Below are positions 23,795 through 36,629 of a stretch of 64,000 bases of DNA, piece by piece. Below the pieces are notes generated by a model. The model was not told the DNA's origin. It saw only the letters and a program-made list of their open reading frames with translations, and searched no databases. Numbering within the stretch: position 1 is the first letter of the stretch; the number at the start of each line of letters is the position of its first letter. A program made the position numbers and the translations under genes. The DNA comes from Patagioenas fasciata (lineage: Eukaryota > Chordata > Aves > Columbiformes > Columbidae). The DNA lies in NCBI RefSeq assembly GCF_037038585.1, contig NC_092524.1, positions 70,890,552 to 70,954,551 of the forward strand. Direction: 5' to 3'.

Positions 23795-25551
23795 TCTGCC
23801 CTGGGCCCCGTGGGGCTGGGCAGGGGTGGGGGCTGGTATGACTGAAAACAGAGCGGAGCTTCTGCTCTTCCTGCCAACAGTTAGAGCATCTGAACTATGA
23901 ATGGAGAGACTGCGTGCTTCCTAGGCTCTTTTATTCGGGTGAAATATTAAAGGTTTAGAAAGAAAATGCATATGGGATGTGATAAAAGGCAAAAGACCAA
24001 TGCAAGGGATGTGGAATGACACGGGGATGTTTTGTGGGCACTAACAAGTCACATAAAAGCCTTAGGGAAGACAACGCGCTGTTCTAGGCAAGACAGTTCT
24101 TCGTCCCAAACTTGCATGGCTGAGGATGCTTTCTCTTCCTCCCTCCCATTTAGGAATGCATACAAACAAAGTGAACAAGCTGAGGGACCATAAGTCCAGA
24201 AAAAGGTTCTGGTTGCCCCGGAGCATTTAACATCAGTGACACCACCTTGCGAAACACCCACTTCCTTTAATTTTAATTCTCACTTGGTGGAGCTTTTGCA
24301 GCACTTTTTTGGCAGTTTGGTGTTCCACATATTCTTTTGGTAGATGAGTAGAAGAGATCTCAGGATTGTCATGTATCCTTCATAAAGTTGAAGGAACGTG
24401 TGAGGGACTTTAGAGTTTGATCTGAAATGGTTAAGACTGGTGAGGCTCAGACTCGGGTTTGAGGAACCCACGGTGCTGTTCCTCGAGCGCCGTGCTCCCT
24501 GCTCGCCCCAATCCTGCCACTGTCCAGACCGAAACTGAACACGTGAGAAGCCCAAGACCACGCTGGCCACGACAGTGCTCGTGAAACGCTCTGCACACTC
24601 AGCTTTGCAGAGCTTGAAAATACCGACAGCATTTTCCTGCAGAGTGAAAGTACGTTACGTGACCAGCCACCACATTAATATTCTGCTTTGATAGCTCTAT
24701 CCATTGACATGGTGCTGCTAAGAGCCCTGTCCCAGCGCACAAAACTTGTTTATAATTGATGTCAAGCTCATAGATTTATAGCGCTGCTAATTCCGTGGTG
24801 ACTGACCCGGTGGCAGCGGAGCCCTCTGTCTGCTCTGTCCCTACAGCCCGCGCCCAGCCCGCCCACCCACACACCGCTCACAGCTTTCCTTGGAAAATTA
24901 TTTATACGTTTTTCATATAACAGGAACCACAGAGCTGGGGAGAAATATGTGATGCTGACATGTTAATATATTTCCGTGTCTGGGTTTTAAGAGTGCATTT
25001 CCCAGAGAATACAGAGGCAATTGCTAATGTCATGTCTGATTTCCTTTCTGGAGATGGAAGATGGACAAAGATTTACTAGAAGTATTCTTTGCTGTGCCAA
25101 GGGAACGGATACACATTAGTAAGTTGACAGAAAAGATGAATCCTCTTGTGCCACTGCTGCTGTCCACTCTCCAATCTTCCTTTATAATTAATTAGCTGTC
25201 AGATCTGCTAAACCTCAAATAACGGATTACTGGTATTCAAGGCAAATTGGCCCTGAAATTAAGACTCGAGTTTGAGTTGGTCTTCTTCCTGACCTTGCAA
25301 CTCTCATTATTGATTTTGGGTAATTTCCTATTTAGGAAAAACAAGAATAAGGTAGAGGTAGCAAAGAAGCTTTTTCGGAGTCTTTCTGCCAGATGTTCCA
25401 TTTCAAATATTCGGTACTCATGCTTGTGATCTCTCTTCACTACTTGAGTACATTCAGTTAACTGAAATATTTACTGCTCATCAGCTTCTACGTTCCAAAC
25501 TGAAAATAAGGACCTGGGTCATTTATTCGCCCCTACAATAATTCATAGAGT
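23795..25551. other. Unique non-coding stretch, AT-rich in its second half
   Basis: No gene or transposon is recognised. The section at about 24690-25230 is complex AT-rich sequence of enhancer-like texture, interrupted by a GC-rich patch at 24800-24870. Open frames are below 100 codons. Confidence 0.5.
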
Positions 25552-25585
25552 AAAAAAAAAAACCAACCAACCAAACAAACAAAAA
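25552..25585. repeat. Poly-A followed by (CCAA)/(CAAA) simple repeat
   Basis: About eleven A residues are followed by three CCAA units, then CAAA-like units. It is a simple-sequence tract probably of slippage origin. It sits about 230 bp before the CR1 fragment, with no visible connection to it. Confidence 0.9.
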
Positions 25586-25811
25586 TTAACTGCCTTTAAA
25601 AAACTACTCAGTTGAATAGTTTAACTCAATTTCCAAGACCTTTTTAAAAATGAGGACATCTATGGAAAAAAAACGCTCAAATTTAGGTGTACAGTTGTAG
25701 TAACTGCCATAATCACCTTTATTACAGGACACAATAATCTGCTAAACTTGTATTTATTGAATCCGTCCCTGTCAGTATTTTAGTAGCTCCACGCTTCTCC
25801 TCCTGTCCTGC

Positions 25812-25905
25812 TCATAGAGTCACAGAATAATTTTGGTTGGAAAAGCCTGTTAAAATCCTGGAGTTTAACCATTAACACTGCCAAGTCTGCCACTACTTGC
25901 TTTCC
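25812..25905 (-). mobile_element. CR1 LINE 3'-end fragment, antisense
   Basis: The plus strand reads TCATAGAGTCACAGAAT, then TTTTGGTTGGAAAAG, then TCCTGGAGTTTAACCATTAA and CACTGCCAAGTCTGCCACTA. This is the reverse complement of the last hundred bases of a bird CR1 of the subgroup whose 3' untranslated region contains ACTTGGCAGTG. Only the very 3' end is left, a severe 5' truncation that is normal for CR1. Divergence is moderate. Confidence 0.9.
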
Positions 25906-28603
25906 TACACAAGGGTGACATAAGGTACAGTATTTTAGATAATAGGACATCCGTGGATGGAAAATTGGTGCCCAGTGCTGGCAGAGGAAGCCTGGCTGAA
26001 GCAGTGATGGATTTCCTGATACGAGTCTGAATCAATTCGCCTCAGCATTCTCTCAATCATTCGGAAACCTGGGTGCTATACAGAAAACCTCTGATGTAAC
26101 ACACCCGAAATCCACCGTGCTTCACGGGCATTGCTTTTGTGGAGCTGCAAAAGCACATGAATAAATCTAGATATGGGCAAAATACCCAAAAATGCAATAC
26201 TTCACCTATTGGTGTGGTGTATAAAAGATAACAGAAGAACCTTGTGCAGCTCCAGGCAAAGCTGAATTTTCAGAGCCAGACTCATGAATATGTCAGAAAT
26301 ACGGTACTGATACATCCCGGTGAATTATTGCTCGTTCATCAGAGCCTTCCATCAGACGCATTGGGACTGGAACCACCTTTCTCAGGAGATGTACCCTGTG
26401 AAACGTTCGGTCTCCTGTGAGCAGACTCTGTTTCATCAGAGCCCAGGAGCCGGGGAGCGCTGGGTTAGCTGATCTGTTATTAGAGAGCTCTGATCATTCG
26501 CGACCAGCTCAGAAGCGTTCAGTGTTTGAGAGAGGTGCACGTTAACTGACGTGACGGAAACTTACTGTGGCACCGTAGGACAAGAGAAGATGCCATTTCA
26601 TGAATAAATGAAATACATGAGCGATGCTTCCTTAAAAGAAAGGATAAAAATAGAACGTGAGATGCGAAGTTTGAGGCATGAATCTCGCAGGCTCAGGAGA
26701 TGTGTCCTGGCGAAGCGAACAGATTGTGGTTTTGATCAGGATCATTTGCACAGGCATCCCTGGAAGTCGGAGCATTAATTCATGGGAGGCGAGGGGAAAG
26801 GGATCTTGAATTAACCGAGTGGGAAATAACTAGGGATAATAAGTGAATCTTTATCATCTGTATGGAGAAATATTTCGGTTTCTGTTGTGCTTGCGTTAGG
26901 AGACATCACTGAAAAATTTTACAAATTTCAATGGGCTGTTTCAACTATTTTTGTTAAGGAAGATATAAACAAATACATAAAGTTATAATTTCTTTTTCTT
27001 TTCATTTATACCAGAAAGACTTATTGTGCACAGAGCCACACTGTTACCATGCTGTGCTGTACACAGCACAGGTATCGGAAATATCATGTAGGAAAACTCA
27101 TATAAAAACGTAGAATAATGACAAGTATACATCTCAGAACAGTCCTGTTTGTTTTGAGCACTTAGAGAACAAAGTTTACTACAAATAATAAGTGGAACAT
27201 GGCTGAGACAAGAAACAAATAAAGACTGTGTCTGTTTACAGGAGTTTTAATAAAATCCCTCTATTTCCAGCCATTCCAGCTGTATGACACAGTTCGTGAC
27301 CCCTCTGCTGGTAAAAGTGTTTGTGAGGTCACACTGGAGCTGGATCATTAAGGTAACTCAATGTAAATAAATGCTAACATCATATTTTCTTTCCAGCTCA
27401 GGTTCCGTTGATAGGTGTACAAATCTCTGCACCACAGTGCCAGTGGCGTGTGAGTGGAGGCAGGAGCGGTGCTGAGGTGGAGCAGGAATGGTGCTGAGGT
27501 GAAGCAGGCTGTAAATCAGCTCTGCCAATGACAAACCGTCTTAGAGAGGTAACCCGTCTCTTCCAAACAGCAGTTCTGTATATATCTGATGTTTTAAATT
27601 GCCCACGTCAAAGCTCAGCCGAGGCATTTACTTCCTGCGGGCTCACGTTGAAGGTTTTTTTCAGGAAGACAAAGTAAATCCCACGCTGCATCCTCACTCC
27701 CACCTTTGCCAGGATGTCCGTCCCTCTTTGCCTTCTAAACGATGTCTCCTTACAGCCAGGAAAATGGACATTTTTCTCTGAGTTTTCTGGAGATTAAGTA
27801 AGTTTATATCTGTAATAAACCAGCATAATGCCTGAAGTTTGTTGTTTTCTGTTGTTTTCTTGGTTTGTGCCATTTGAATGACCATGGCCTGACTGTACTC
27901 TCTACTGTATGTAATGCAGTTACAACTTGCAATTTAATATTTTATTAAAGGAGTCAGGTTCACAATTCCCAGTAACTGCTGCATGGATTTTCCCTCCCTT
28001 TAAAGTATATCATAAAAGAAAATAGAATTGAAATTTAAAACAATACAGAAGTTATAAAAATTTCTATAAATGCATCCTGTAGTTCTATGGCTATTACCTC
28101 ATCTTACACTTCAGACACATCTTTGGGTGATAGGAAGCTGAAATCCCCAAATGGTTTAATTAAGCTGAAAATCTTATTTCATAAAGTTCTGCTGAAGAAA
28201 TATAAGCAAATGTTGTTAACTTCCAGGAGAACCAGGCAGATGAAGCCAACGGTGGGTTTTACTTTGCAAATTACAACCATATGTAAGAACATAACCGGCA
28301 GATGGACTACTAACTGCGGCCGTTTTTGCATCATTTCTGAGACTGCCCTGAAGAGTCCTTCCCCTGAATAAGGAACTGCTGCAAAGAAATCCGTATATTC
28401 CCCCATTCCAGATATATTCACCTGTTCCAGACTCAGTATAACAAAGGACTGGGCAACACGCAGGGTGACACAGCACCCAGGTACACGCTGGGAAAATAAA
28501 CCTGGTTGGTGAAAGGCACAGCAAGCTCGAATTTGGAGTCCACAGGAGCAGATGGAATGGCAGCAACGCAAACTATTGAGAATTTCAGCATTGAAAAGAA
28601 ACA
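25906..28603. other. Long AT-rich unique non-coding stretch
   Basis: Ordinary to AT-rich sequence with no gene, RNA or transposon recognised. A 20-bp imperfect duplication (GTGCTGAGGTGGAGCAGGA and GTGCTGAGGTGAAGCAGG) lies at about 27470-27510. Open frames are short, apart from a 166-codon minus-strand frame (28679-28179) that begins inside the A/C-rich tract and matches nothing. Confidence 0.5.
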
Positions 28604-28690
28604 ACCCACAAACCACACACACAACAGCGAACAAACACCCCCCCAAACAACCAAACTCAACAAAACACCAACCACCCAAAAATCCAAATA
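28604..28690. repeat. A/C-rich low-complexity tract
   Basis: Nearly pure A and C on the plus strand, with AAACAACC, CACACACAC, a C7 run and CAACAAAACACC words but no constant period. It is a degenerate simple repeat. Confidence 0.85.
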
Positions 28691-29570
28691 CTTCACTAGA
28701 TGAAGTTGCTATGGAAGGGGCTGCCAGACGTGGAGTTTGTGCACAGCATGGAGAAGGACTACGATGGTGTCTAAAGGAACAATGTCCCCGCGGTGCTGCA
28801 CAGCACCGAGGCTGGAGGTGACCGCGCTGCCAGCCTGCACGTGTTCGGGTCCAGTGGGCAAAGTCGTACAGACCAAAAATAACGGTAGGTAAAGAAATAT
28901 TTATGAATATTTGAATACTTGAATATTTATTTCATTGTGGTAATATAACCAATTCAAGATAATACATTGAAAATCATTTTGTAACTTACAGATAAGAAGA
29001 TATGGTTTCAATTATTTTCCCCCCTTGCATTGGTCTCTGCCGGAGCTCATTTGCCACTTTTTCCCTCACGTTGGGTTTGGGGAGGTTCTTCTGGAGTTCC
29101 TTGTCGTTGTATGCAAAAGAGCTTAGAACTGCCTGCAAAGCTGGCAAAACCAAGATGAGGTGGGCTCAGAATAAAAGACCAAAACGAAGATCCCAGGAAC
29201 AGCACAATAGGGAAAGTTCATAGGCCATTGGAGTGAACGACACAAGAGGCTATAAAGAAGGTGCAGAATTCATGTGGCCTCATGAATTATACAGAACATT
29301 TGTCTCTGTCTATCATTTCAAGGTAGAAGCAGCACAAAGCAGCCTGTGGGCACATCCAGCACAGATTTACAAAGCCAAATCCCAACTGGCCCACTCGCTC
29401 ACCTCCTCCCATGGAAAGGCTCTGGGATGATGGGGAGCAGCAGATCATGGTTGCCTGGGAGATCTGCAAGGCTTTGGGCACAACCTCATAGCGGGCTTGT
29501 GACCAAAGCTGGTGAGATGTGGGCTGGAGATGGATGAAATGCCAGCGTCACAGGGCAGAGCTCGGTGGTG
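28691..29570. other. Unique non-coding stretch
   Basis: No gene is recognised. The final 150 bases run into the CR1 remnant and may contain further unrecognisably decayed CR1 sequence. Open frames are below 90 codons. Confidence 0.5.
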
Positions 29571-29850
29571 TGAAGTCTTCAACGTTCAACGAGAAAGGCA
29601 GTTTTATACCTGGGATGGAATGGCCCTGTGCAACTGGACAGAGAGAAGGTGAAGGAGTGATTTAATTACTGTCTTTGATTACCTGAAGGGCAGTTATGGA
29701 GAAGACAGAGCCAAAACCTGGTCAGACTGGGAAAGGTGAAGAGGCAGTGGACACAAGCTGCAGGAACAGAAACACTAGCTGGCTATGAGGAAAAGGAGCT
29801 GTGCCGTGGGAACAGTGAATCACGTTACCCAGAGACTGAAGGCTGAGGAG
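29571..29850 (+). mobile_element. Decayed CR1 LINE fragment, sense
   Basis: CR1 sense-strand words occur in family order: CAGTTTTATACCTGGGATGG, TTGATTACCTGAAGGGCAGT, TATGGAGAAGACAGAGCC, GAAGAGGCAGTGGACACAAG, CTGCAGGAACAG and TTACCCAGAGACTGAAG. They correspond to the end of the reverse-transcriptase frame and the start of the 3' region. There is an internal deletion between the first and second words. Divergence is high, so the insertion is old. No coding capacity remains. Confidence 0.8.
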
Positions 29851-32800
29851 CTGTGTGCCACAATGGCAAACACCTTGAGGATGGTGGAGTAAATTCAGAA
29901 TGGTTTTTCCTTGACTTTTAAGAAAAATCTCTCAATGGTGCAATCAGCTGATGGAAGGTTAGCCGGGACCCAGCAGGAGACTAAAGCTTCCATGGGTTTG
30001 AAAGAAGGTTGTGCTGAATGCTCGACATCTTTCATGGACCTTCCCAAATTGTCTGGTGGATCTATTACACTAATGCCTCCGTTTCTCTGCACTGTCCTCT
30101 GAAAACCCCACAATTTATTAATAATCTCTTTTATCCATCTGTATTAAAGGTATTACCTGCAATATTTCGTTCATGGACAACACTTTTTCTAAAACCTTCT
30201 GCTAACTTTTTGAAAATCTAAGTAAAAGCCTCCTTGTTTAAGTCTGTCCTCTCAAGAGATCCCTCATGCCCTCTGTGTTCGACCCTACCGTGCTCTCAAC
30301 ACCTCTATGGCTGCAGCTTCTATTATTTTCCATCATTCTGAAAATGGCATTCAAGGCAAGACTGCCAGTCCCGGCGCTGGAGAAACAATAACAGCGCAAA
30401 GCTGAGACTGGAGTTATAGGCTGCTCTTAAAACTATTTTTAGAATATGATGTATCTTTTGCAGAGTAAACATGTCCAGAAAGCTGTAGCATAGATGCCGC
30501 ATGTATATTATTTAATCATTAAAAGAGACAGAGATAGCAGTGCCCACCCAGCTTCTGCCACTGTCAATGTTGACTTGAGCGCTGCCTGAGCTCCCTGGAG
30601 CAGCCAGCTCTGCTCAGCAAACCTCAGGCCTAGGTGTGCAAATAGCACAGGGCTTAACTTAATCACTGTGTCCACTTCTATTTGGAGATCTCCCTTCTAA
30701 GAGAATAAGTAGCCACATTTGCTTCATAAAGAAAGTGGAGAAAGCAGAGTGCCGAGCAAGCTAAGGGAAGTAAAGACAGTGGTGGTAGCTGCAATTGTTG
30801 TTAGCGGTAAGTGGGTCCTCGATTTAAAGAGCTGCTCCCCTGGTTCCCAGGGAACGAGAGACGTGAGAGGCAAATAATGCTGTATATAACCACGCTCAGG
30901 ATCGTCAGTGATGCTGCTGCTGAGGAAGAACTGTGCACAGGGGGTGGCAGGTGGCCTGCCAGGAGGAGGACTTGGGGACAGTGACGATGAGTTATCCACA
31001 TGCATATTTACACACATATACATGCATGTATGCATTCATATACCATACTGTGGGCATTACAAATTACCCCTAAAGGGCAGTTCTGGCAGCCTGGGTACAG
31101 TGCAAGGTGACCAGAGCGTCCCGGGAACCCGCGCAAGCTGCAGGGACGCAGCTGCACGGTGCAAATTAATCTATTTTTCAGTATTAAGATTTTGGAATTT
31201 GGGTGAATTGATAACCAGTTTTGTTCGATAACAAAATAAAAATTTCCCACTAAACCAGTTGCTTAAGAAATACCGTCATTCCCAAGGTAAGTTTTCTGTT
31301 TCCAGAAGGTTTTGCTGGCCAACTGTTGGCTCAGCACCCTGACGCTGTTAGTGCACCAGCAAAGCAGTGAGAGACCCTGGACTGCCGCAGGACGGACACC
31401 GCGGCTGCTCCCCAGGGACCACAGCGCTGACCACAAAACCCTGTAATTCCACAGTGTATTTTGAATACAAAGTAGTCCACTGGCTTTTGTGGGTGATGCT
31501 TGCCCTTACAGATACATTTTCTCCCCACACTATCATTTCTTCATCAAAACCCAAAAAGTGAGAGTGTATTTTTACTGCTGAAAGCAGAGAATATATCGCA
31601 CTGCAAGTCAAGCGCAAAGTACGAGAAGAAAGAAACATCCCCAAAATACCTAGGCTAGAAACAAGCCAAAGACAACCTTTGTTCTATATATATATATATA
31701 ATTTGTTTTCAGCAGGCATTAGGTGTGAATTGTGAGTGGCATTTAATTGCTGCGCTGTGTATGGGATTAGGAAATGCTGTGCAGAACATTATCAGTTCCA
31801 CGGGAAACAGATGGAAATAGGCTGTGAAAAAATACTGTGCAGAGCAGACAAATGGCCTAAAACGTGTGAAAAAAAACCCTTAGAAATAGCACATTTGTAA
31901 GTTTTTCGTATTGTTTGATATATTTACTCCACAGTTTACATACTATAATGCTAGAAACGGCTATAAGAGCTGCTGATGGTTCCTGCCAACATCAAAATAA
32001 TAGACTGATATCAATCTCAGTGCTGAAGAAGCAACAGTTTGGGCACACGGTGTAGCTGAGAGTAGACAGAATTATATAGCTGCTGAGGATGTTTAGTCTC
32101 TTCTTTAATTTCAGTATTATATTTTTGTGTATGGAGCGATGACCCAGACCTAGAAGTTACCTCTTAATTAATACTTCTTTTCCCCAGTACCATACAGTTG
32201 TGCAGCTCATCTTCATGATATCAAATATCCTATTTAATATCTGCAGGTCTGGCCTTGGTACAAAACAGTTGAGAGAAGAATCCTTTTCCTTGCCCAAACG
32301 TTGCAGCACCAGGGTTTAGTGAGAGTTATATCTTGATTCCAAGCCTCTTTCCAAGGAAGGTGGAGAAGGAAAATGACAATGTAATTGCTCTCACATTTTC
32401 ATTTTAGAAGTGTCTTATCTGTTTCATCTCAAACTCGGAGAACAAATCAGCCCAGTGCTTCCTCACGAAGGCTCCGCGGTGGTGGCGCTGTGGGGTGTCC
32501 CATCCCCCGCCGTGGGGGGAACGCTGAAACACCCACAGGACGGGAAACGCTTCTGGCTCACGCTAAGATGTCGAGATGCTGGAAGCCGCTGTTTTATTTC
32601 TCCTTGGCTCTTATTAACACGGAGTATTTATCCATCCCCGCAGCAGTGGCAAAAGTTCAAAAACCTGTATATATTTTATGAGCAATATTTTTAATGCTTT
32701 TTAATAAAACACGAAAACAGGACTTCACTCTAAAATAGCCTTCATTAAGAACCAATGTAAACAGGCAGAAGGTTTCAGTGTAATGTGGAGAATTTTCCAT

Positions 32801-33030
32801 TAGGATTGAAGAAATAAACAGACAAGTTACCCTTAGCTGGATTGCTAAAAATGCAGCGTTTCCTAGAATAAGAGCAGCAATATAATGTCAGACAAAAAAA
32901 AAAAGATGGCAATAAAAGGAAATGTACCACTACTCGCCTAATTGCACTAATGCACTGGTCTCCACTGGTGCAAGGGGGTGGAAGTCATGAGCCGGCAGGC
33001 GCAGCTTTGGCTGCAGAACATCAGCTGAAG
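29851..33030. other. Long unique non-coding stretch with two simple repeats
   Basis: A (TA)8 microsatellite lies at 31684-31701 and an A12 run near 32896. A cryptic ATGCATGTATGCATTC patch sits at 31000-31043. No gene or transposon is recognised. Open frames around 30908-31231 and 32385-32694 are about 95-107 codons with no recognised domain. Confidence 0.5.
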
Positions 33031-33489
33031 CCACCCCTGGCCCCAACGGACGAGGTGTGTGTCCACCCCCTGCCTCAACGGGTGACATGTCCACCCCTCG
33101 CCCCAATGGGTGACATGCCCACCCTCTGCCCCAACGGACGAGGTGTGTGTCCACCCCCTGCCTCAACGGGTGACATGCCCACCCCCTGCACCAGTGGACA
33201 ACGTGTGTGTCCACCCCTTACCTCAGTGGACAATGTGTTCTGTCCACCCCTTGCCCCAACGGATGACTTGTCCTGTCCACCCTCTGCCCCAATGGGCGAC
33301 GTGTGTGTCCACTCCTTGCCCCAACAGACGACATGTCCGTCCACCCCTTGCCCCAATGGGTGACGTGTCCGTCCACCCCTTGCTCCAATGGATGACGTGT
33401 CCGTCCACCCCTTGCCCCAATAGATGTCATGTCCACCCCTTACCCCAATAGATGTCATGTCCACCCCTTGCCCCAATAGATGACATGGC
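33031..33489. repeat. Minisatellite, variable 28/32/33-bp unit, 15 copies
   Basis: Fifteen units, each containing GTCCACCCCTTGCCCC (or CTGCCCC, CTGCCTC) followed by AACGG or AATGG and then GTGACATG, ATGACGTG or ACGAGGTG. Unit length varies because a four-base GTGT or TCCG segment is present or absent, giving 28 or 32 bp, and one 33-bp copy. The array is less regular than the other minisatellites. A homogeneous 3' end (three AATAGATGTCATG-type units) contrasts with mixed 5' units, which suggests growth at the 3' edge. The minus-strand frames (33551-33075, 158 codons, and others) are repeat read-through. Confidence 0.95.
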
Positions 33490-34199
33490 CCCAGGTGAGA
33501 AGCCACTGAGGAGAAGCAGTTGCCTCCCAGTAGTGTCCTTGTCCTCGGCACTGGTCATGCTGGTGGCTGAGGAGCGCAGCAGAGCCCGGACCGGCCTTTT
33601 GGCCGCTCGCACTTGCTCAGAAGCCCACGCCAGATTGCAGGGGCTGCAGGCACTGCGAGACCATAAAGAAAGCATATGGCCAGTTTTTTATCTGTTTCAC
33701 AGTCCTGCTCTTGATATAGCTCAGCACATGTGCGCAAGAGGAAAAAATGGTATGAAAAACACTGTTTGCAGGAAAACGTGTGTGAGCAGAGAAAGTACAT
33801 AAAAATATGTTCTCACAGCACTGATATTGATATTGCTAAGCATGGTAGATCATTACAGATTGTAAATGCTGACAAAAACAAGCTCCAAATAACTCTTCAA
33901 TGCGGTAATACTGACAGCAGAGTCAACAGTATCAACCATGCCCCGGTAATGCCCCTTTGCTGAGACAATCCCTGAGCAATGTGTCTTCTGTTCCAGCCTG
34001 CCTGATGCCACTGGCCAGGCTGGACCGCAGGCTTAGCTGGACTGCAGCCTGGGTGCACATCTGGCTTGTCCCTTCCCAACTGAGAAAGCAAAAATCAACA
34101 AAAACCTGCACCAACACACAGTTGGTACCCACTGAAGCACAGGCCTAGCAGTCGGATACTAGAGAAATGTGTCCCCTCAGCCTCACAAAAGCACGGGGA
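33490..34199. other. Unique non-coding stretch
   Basis: Ordinary sequence between a minisatellite and a CR1 remnant. It contains a GC-richer patch to about 33660, then AT-richer DNA. No gene is recognised. Confidence 0.55.
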
Positions 34200-34405
34200 A
34201 ACCTTAGCGCTGTCTTGAGTCAATGGGAAGCCATAGAGAAGGTGGAGACAGACTCATTTTGAAGCAGCACAAGAGGCAATGGACACAAGCAGGAACACAG
34301 GAAGCTCCCATTACATGTAAGGAAAGGCTTTCAAAAAATAAAAGCAGTCAAATGCTAACAAGACTGGAGAAAAACAAGAAAAGGTTGTGGAGGCTCCGAC
34401 CTGGG
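34200..34405 (+). mobile_element. Decayed CR1 LINE fragment, sense
   Basis: CR1 sense words in order: GCTGTCTTGAGTCAATGGGA, AGAAGGTGGAGACAGACTCA, ACAAGAGGCAATGGACACAA, ACACAGGAAGCTCCCATTA and AAAAGGTTGTGGAGGCTCC. This covers the end of the reverse-transcriptase frame. Small indels break any coding frame. It lies in the opposite orientation to the CR1 piece at 35.1-35.5 kb, so the two are separate insertions. Confidence 0.85.
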
Positions 34406-35078
34406 TCCCAGCGAGGCACTGGCGGGCTCCATGCTTCTCCAGCACCCACTGCTGCAGATTAATGCCTTCAGTTTGTGTTCAGAGCCGCTCTCTGGAAACA
34501 AGAAGTCAGTTGTTTAACTTCGGTTCCGTTGCCTCAGTAGCAATTTTGACATTAAAACTACACGATGATTAGTGTTTTCTACGCAGCGTACAGGTGGTAT
34601 AATGTGGTCTCTTGATGCAGTACCATGCAACAAGAAATAAGCTGGAAGAAAGGAATTAAAGCAAAACTATGAAAACATCTCAAATGGATGAGTGGGTGGG
34701 ATTAATCCTGCTGCTTAGAACCAAGTTGATTTTAGTTTTATTCTAAACACAAAGTAGCTGTTCAGTCTGTAAAACACTGCCTTTTAAGTAACTTTGGGAA
34801 AAAACAATCCGTGTACACAGAAGAGGCATCTTATTATAGTTCTTACAAAACAACGTTGTTTTTCTGTTAGCAAGAATGAGCAAAGTGAATATTTTAACGG
34901 AGAAAATGTAATTAAAAGACGATTTTTTATTCTTACCCGTCCTATTAGCAAAGTTAGTTGAAGTTACTCACTCGAAACCAGTGTTCACCTGTAGCGCAGT
35001 GTTTCACACTCACTGTCAGGTGTCTGTGGGTGTTCAATAAACCTCGCAGGTCTCACAAAGCTCAGCTGACCTGTTGGG
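34406..35078. other. AT-rich unique non-coding stretch
   Basis: No gene or repeat is recognised. The region around 34560-34960 is AT-rich and complex. Confidence 0.55.
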
Positions 35079-35505
35079 CTCTGAATCTCTCCAAGGCTGG
35101 GGACTCCACAGCGTCCCTGGACAGCCCGCTGGTGTTGACCACCCTCACAGCAAGAGCGGCTTTGATGTTGCGCTGGAATTTCCTGCATTTCAGCGCGTGT
35201 CCCTACCTCTTGTCCAGGCACCGGACACAAGAGAAGACCCTGGCTCCATCTCCTTCCCACCCGGTGTTTATCCGCATGGATAAGACGCCCTGAGCTGCCT
35301 CTTCTCCAGGCTGAGCAGTCCCAGCTCTCTCCATAGGAGAGATGCTCCAGTTCCTCCTTCGTGGCCCTGAACTGGACTCTCCAGCAAGCTCAGGTCTGTA
35401 CTGGGAGCCCAGCACTGGTCCCAGCACCCTGGCTGTCCCTCCCCCGTGCTGAGCAGAGGGGCAGGACCCCTCCTTGACCCAGCACAGCCCAGGAGGGTGC
35501 TGACC
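35079..35505 (-). mobile_element. CR1 LINE fragment, antisense
   Basis: The plus strand shows antisense CR1 in order: CTCTCCAAGGCTGGGGACTC, TTGACCACCCTCACAGCAAG, TGGAATTTCCTGCATTTCAG, AGACCCTGGCTCCATCTCC, TCTTCTCCAGGCTGAGCAGT, AGGAGAGATGCTCCAGTTCC, GCCCTGAACTGGACTCTCC, GTACTGGGAGCCCAGCACTG and ACCCAGCACAGCCCAGGA. About 430 bp of the reverse-transcriptase C-terminal region and 3' part remain. The terminal repeat itself is missing. Frames through it are broken. Confidence 0.93.
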
Positions 35506-36629
35506 ATCTTTGCCATCATATTTAAACCAGTTTTGTCTTATTATCTATACAGCATCCAACACACTCCCAGCTCACCGCCCTCCAGCATCATGATATTTCA
35601 CAGGTAATCTCTGCGCTGTTATTCTTTATGGAGACAACTTTTATGTTTGGCATCCAGATGTCTCCTATGTGCAAGTTCCTGTCTGTAAGTTCTGGAAATT
35701 AATGTTGTGTGTAATAATACACTGTACAATAGGCTTGTGACCTTTGCTGTGAAAGTGCACTTTGATTACTTGGCTTTTCCAACTGCCCTGTGTTTACACA
35801 CCACATCCCCCTAACCTTTGGGGACCGGCTGAAGTGGCTGCTCAAACAAAATACAGAATACTGAAAAGGTCACTAGTGAAGCATGGTCAAATATTACCTT
35901 CATCTGAATACATTAAATAAGTGCTCTTAGCTAGAAGAGTTCATTGTCACCGCAGAGTGAAACAGTGAGCAGCTGCAGACACGTTCGCTCAGCAGAGCCC
36001 ATGCGGGGAGCGAGAGCCGGGAGATGAGGTTCTGCTCATCCTGTGCGCAGGACTGCGGTCCCATCAAACTCCACAGGACCACGCAGGGCAACGCGCAGCC
36101 GGTGGCAGCCGAGACAGGAATTCATAGAACAGCAATAAAGCGCAGATCCATGTGCAGCCAGCAGCGTGTGATTACATTTCATGGAAAGCCATTTGCGTCG
36201 AATCTTTCCCTGAACAGCGGATAGGTGTAGGATGCATCTTTTAACTACCTGAACGTGTGCTGAATAGAGGGGAATTTAAGCTGTTCTGGAGTCCTCCATC
36301 ACCCTGCAGGTGACAAGACGTGCTCACAAATTACACTCCCATACTGGGGGGCTGCTCCTCAGCCCACCAGAAAATACAGCACCAGCCAGAGACACCGCAT
36401 GGCGTGGTTTATGGCTACCGAGGCTTTTACAGTGCTGGCTTGGTGCTACTACATTACTCACACGTCCCTTTTCTTTACAGCTTGTGTCTTACAAAGGAGC
36501 TTCAAACAACTAAGCAATTCCTCCTGTAACCTGTCTCCAGGAATAGTTTATGTTTTAAAAGGTTTTGGCTTATTCCAGGGTTCCTGGCTGGGGATGCTGG
36601 GCACGTCTTAGCATCACATCATGGAGCGG
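35506..36629. other. Unique non-coding stretch
   Basis: No gene is recognised. Open frames are short (about 60-70 codons), with several overlapping at 36310-36611. Confidence 0.55.

Noticed and set aside
29002-29223. Short plus-strand frame ending in a basic Lys/Arg-rich tail (nuclear-signal-like)
   Set aside because: Only 73 codons with no other support, and it lies close to decayed CR1 sequence.
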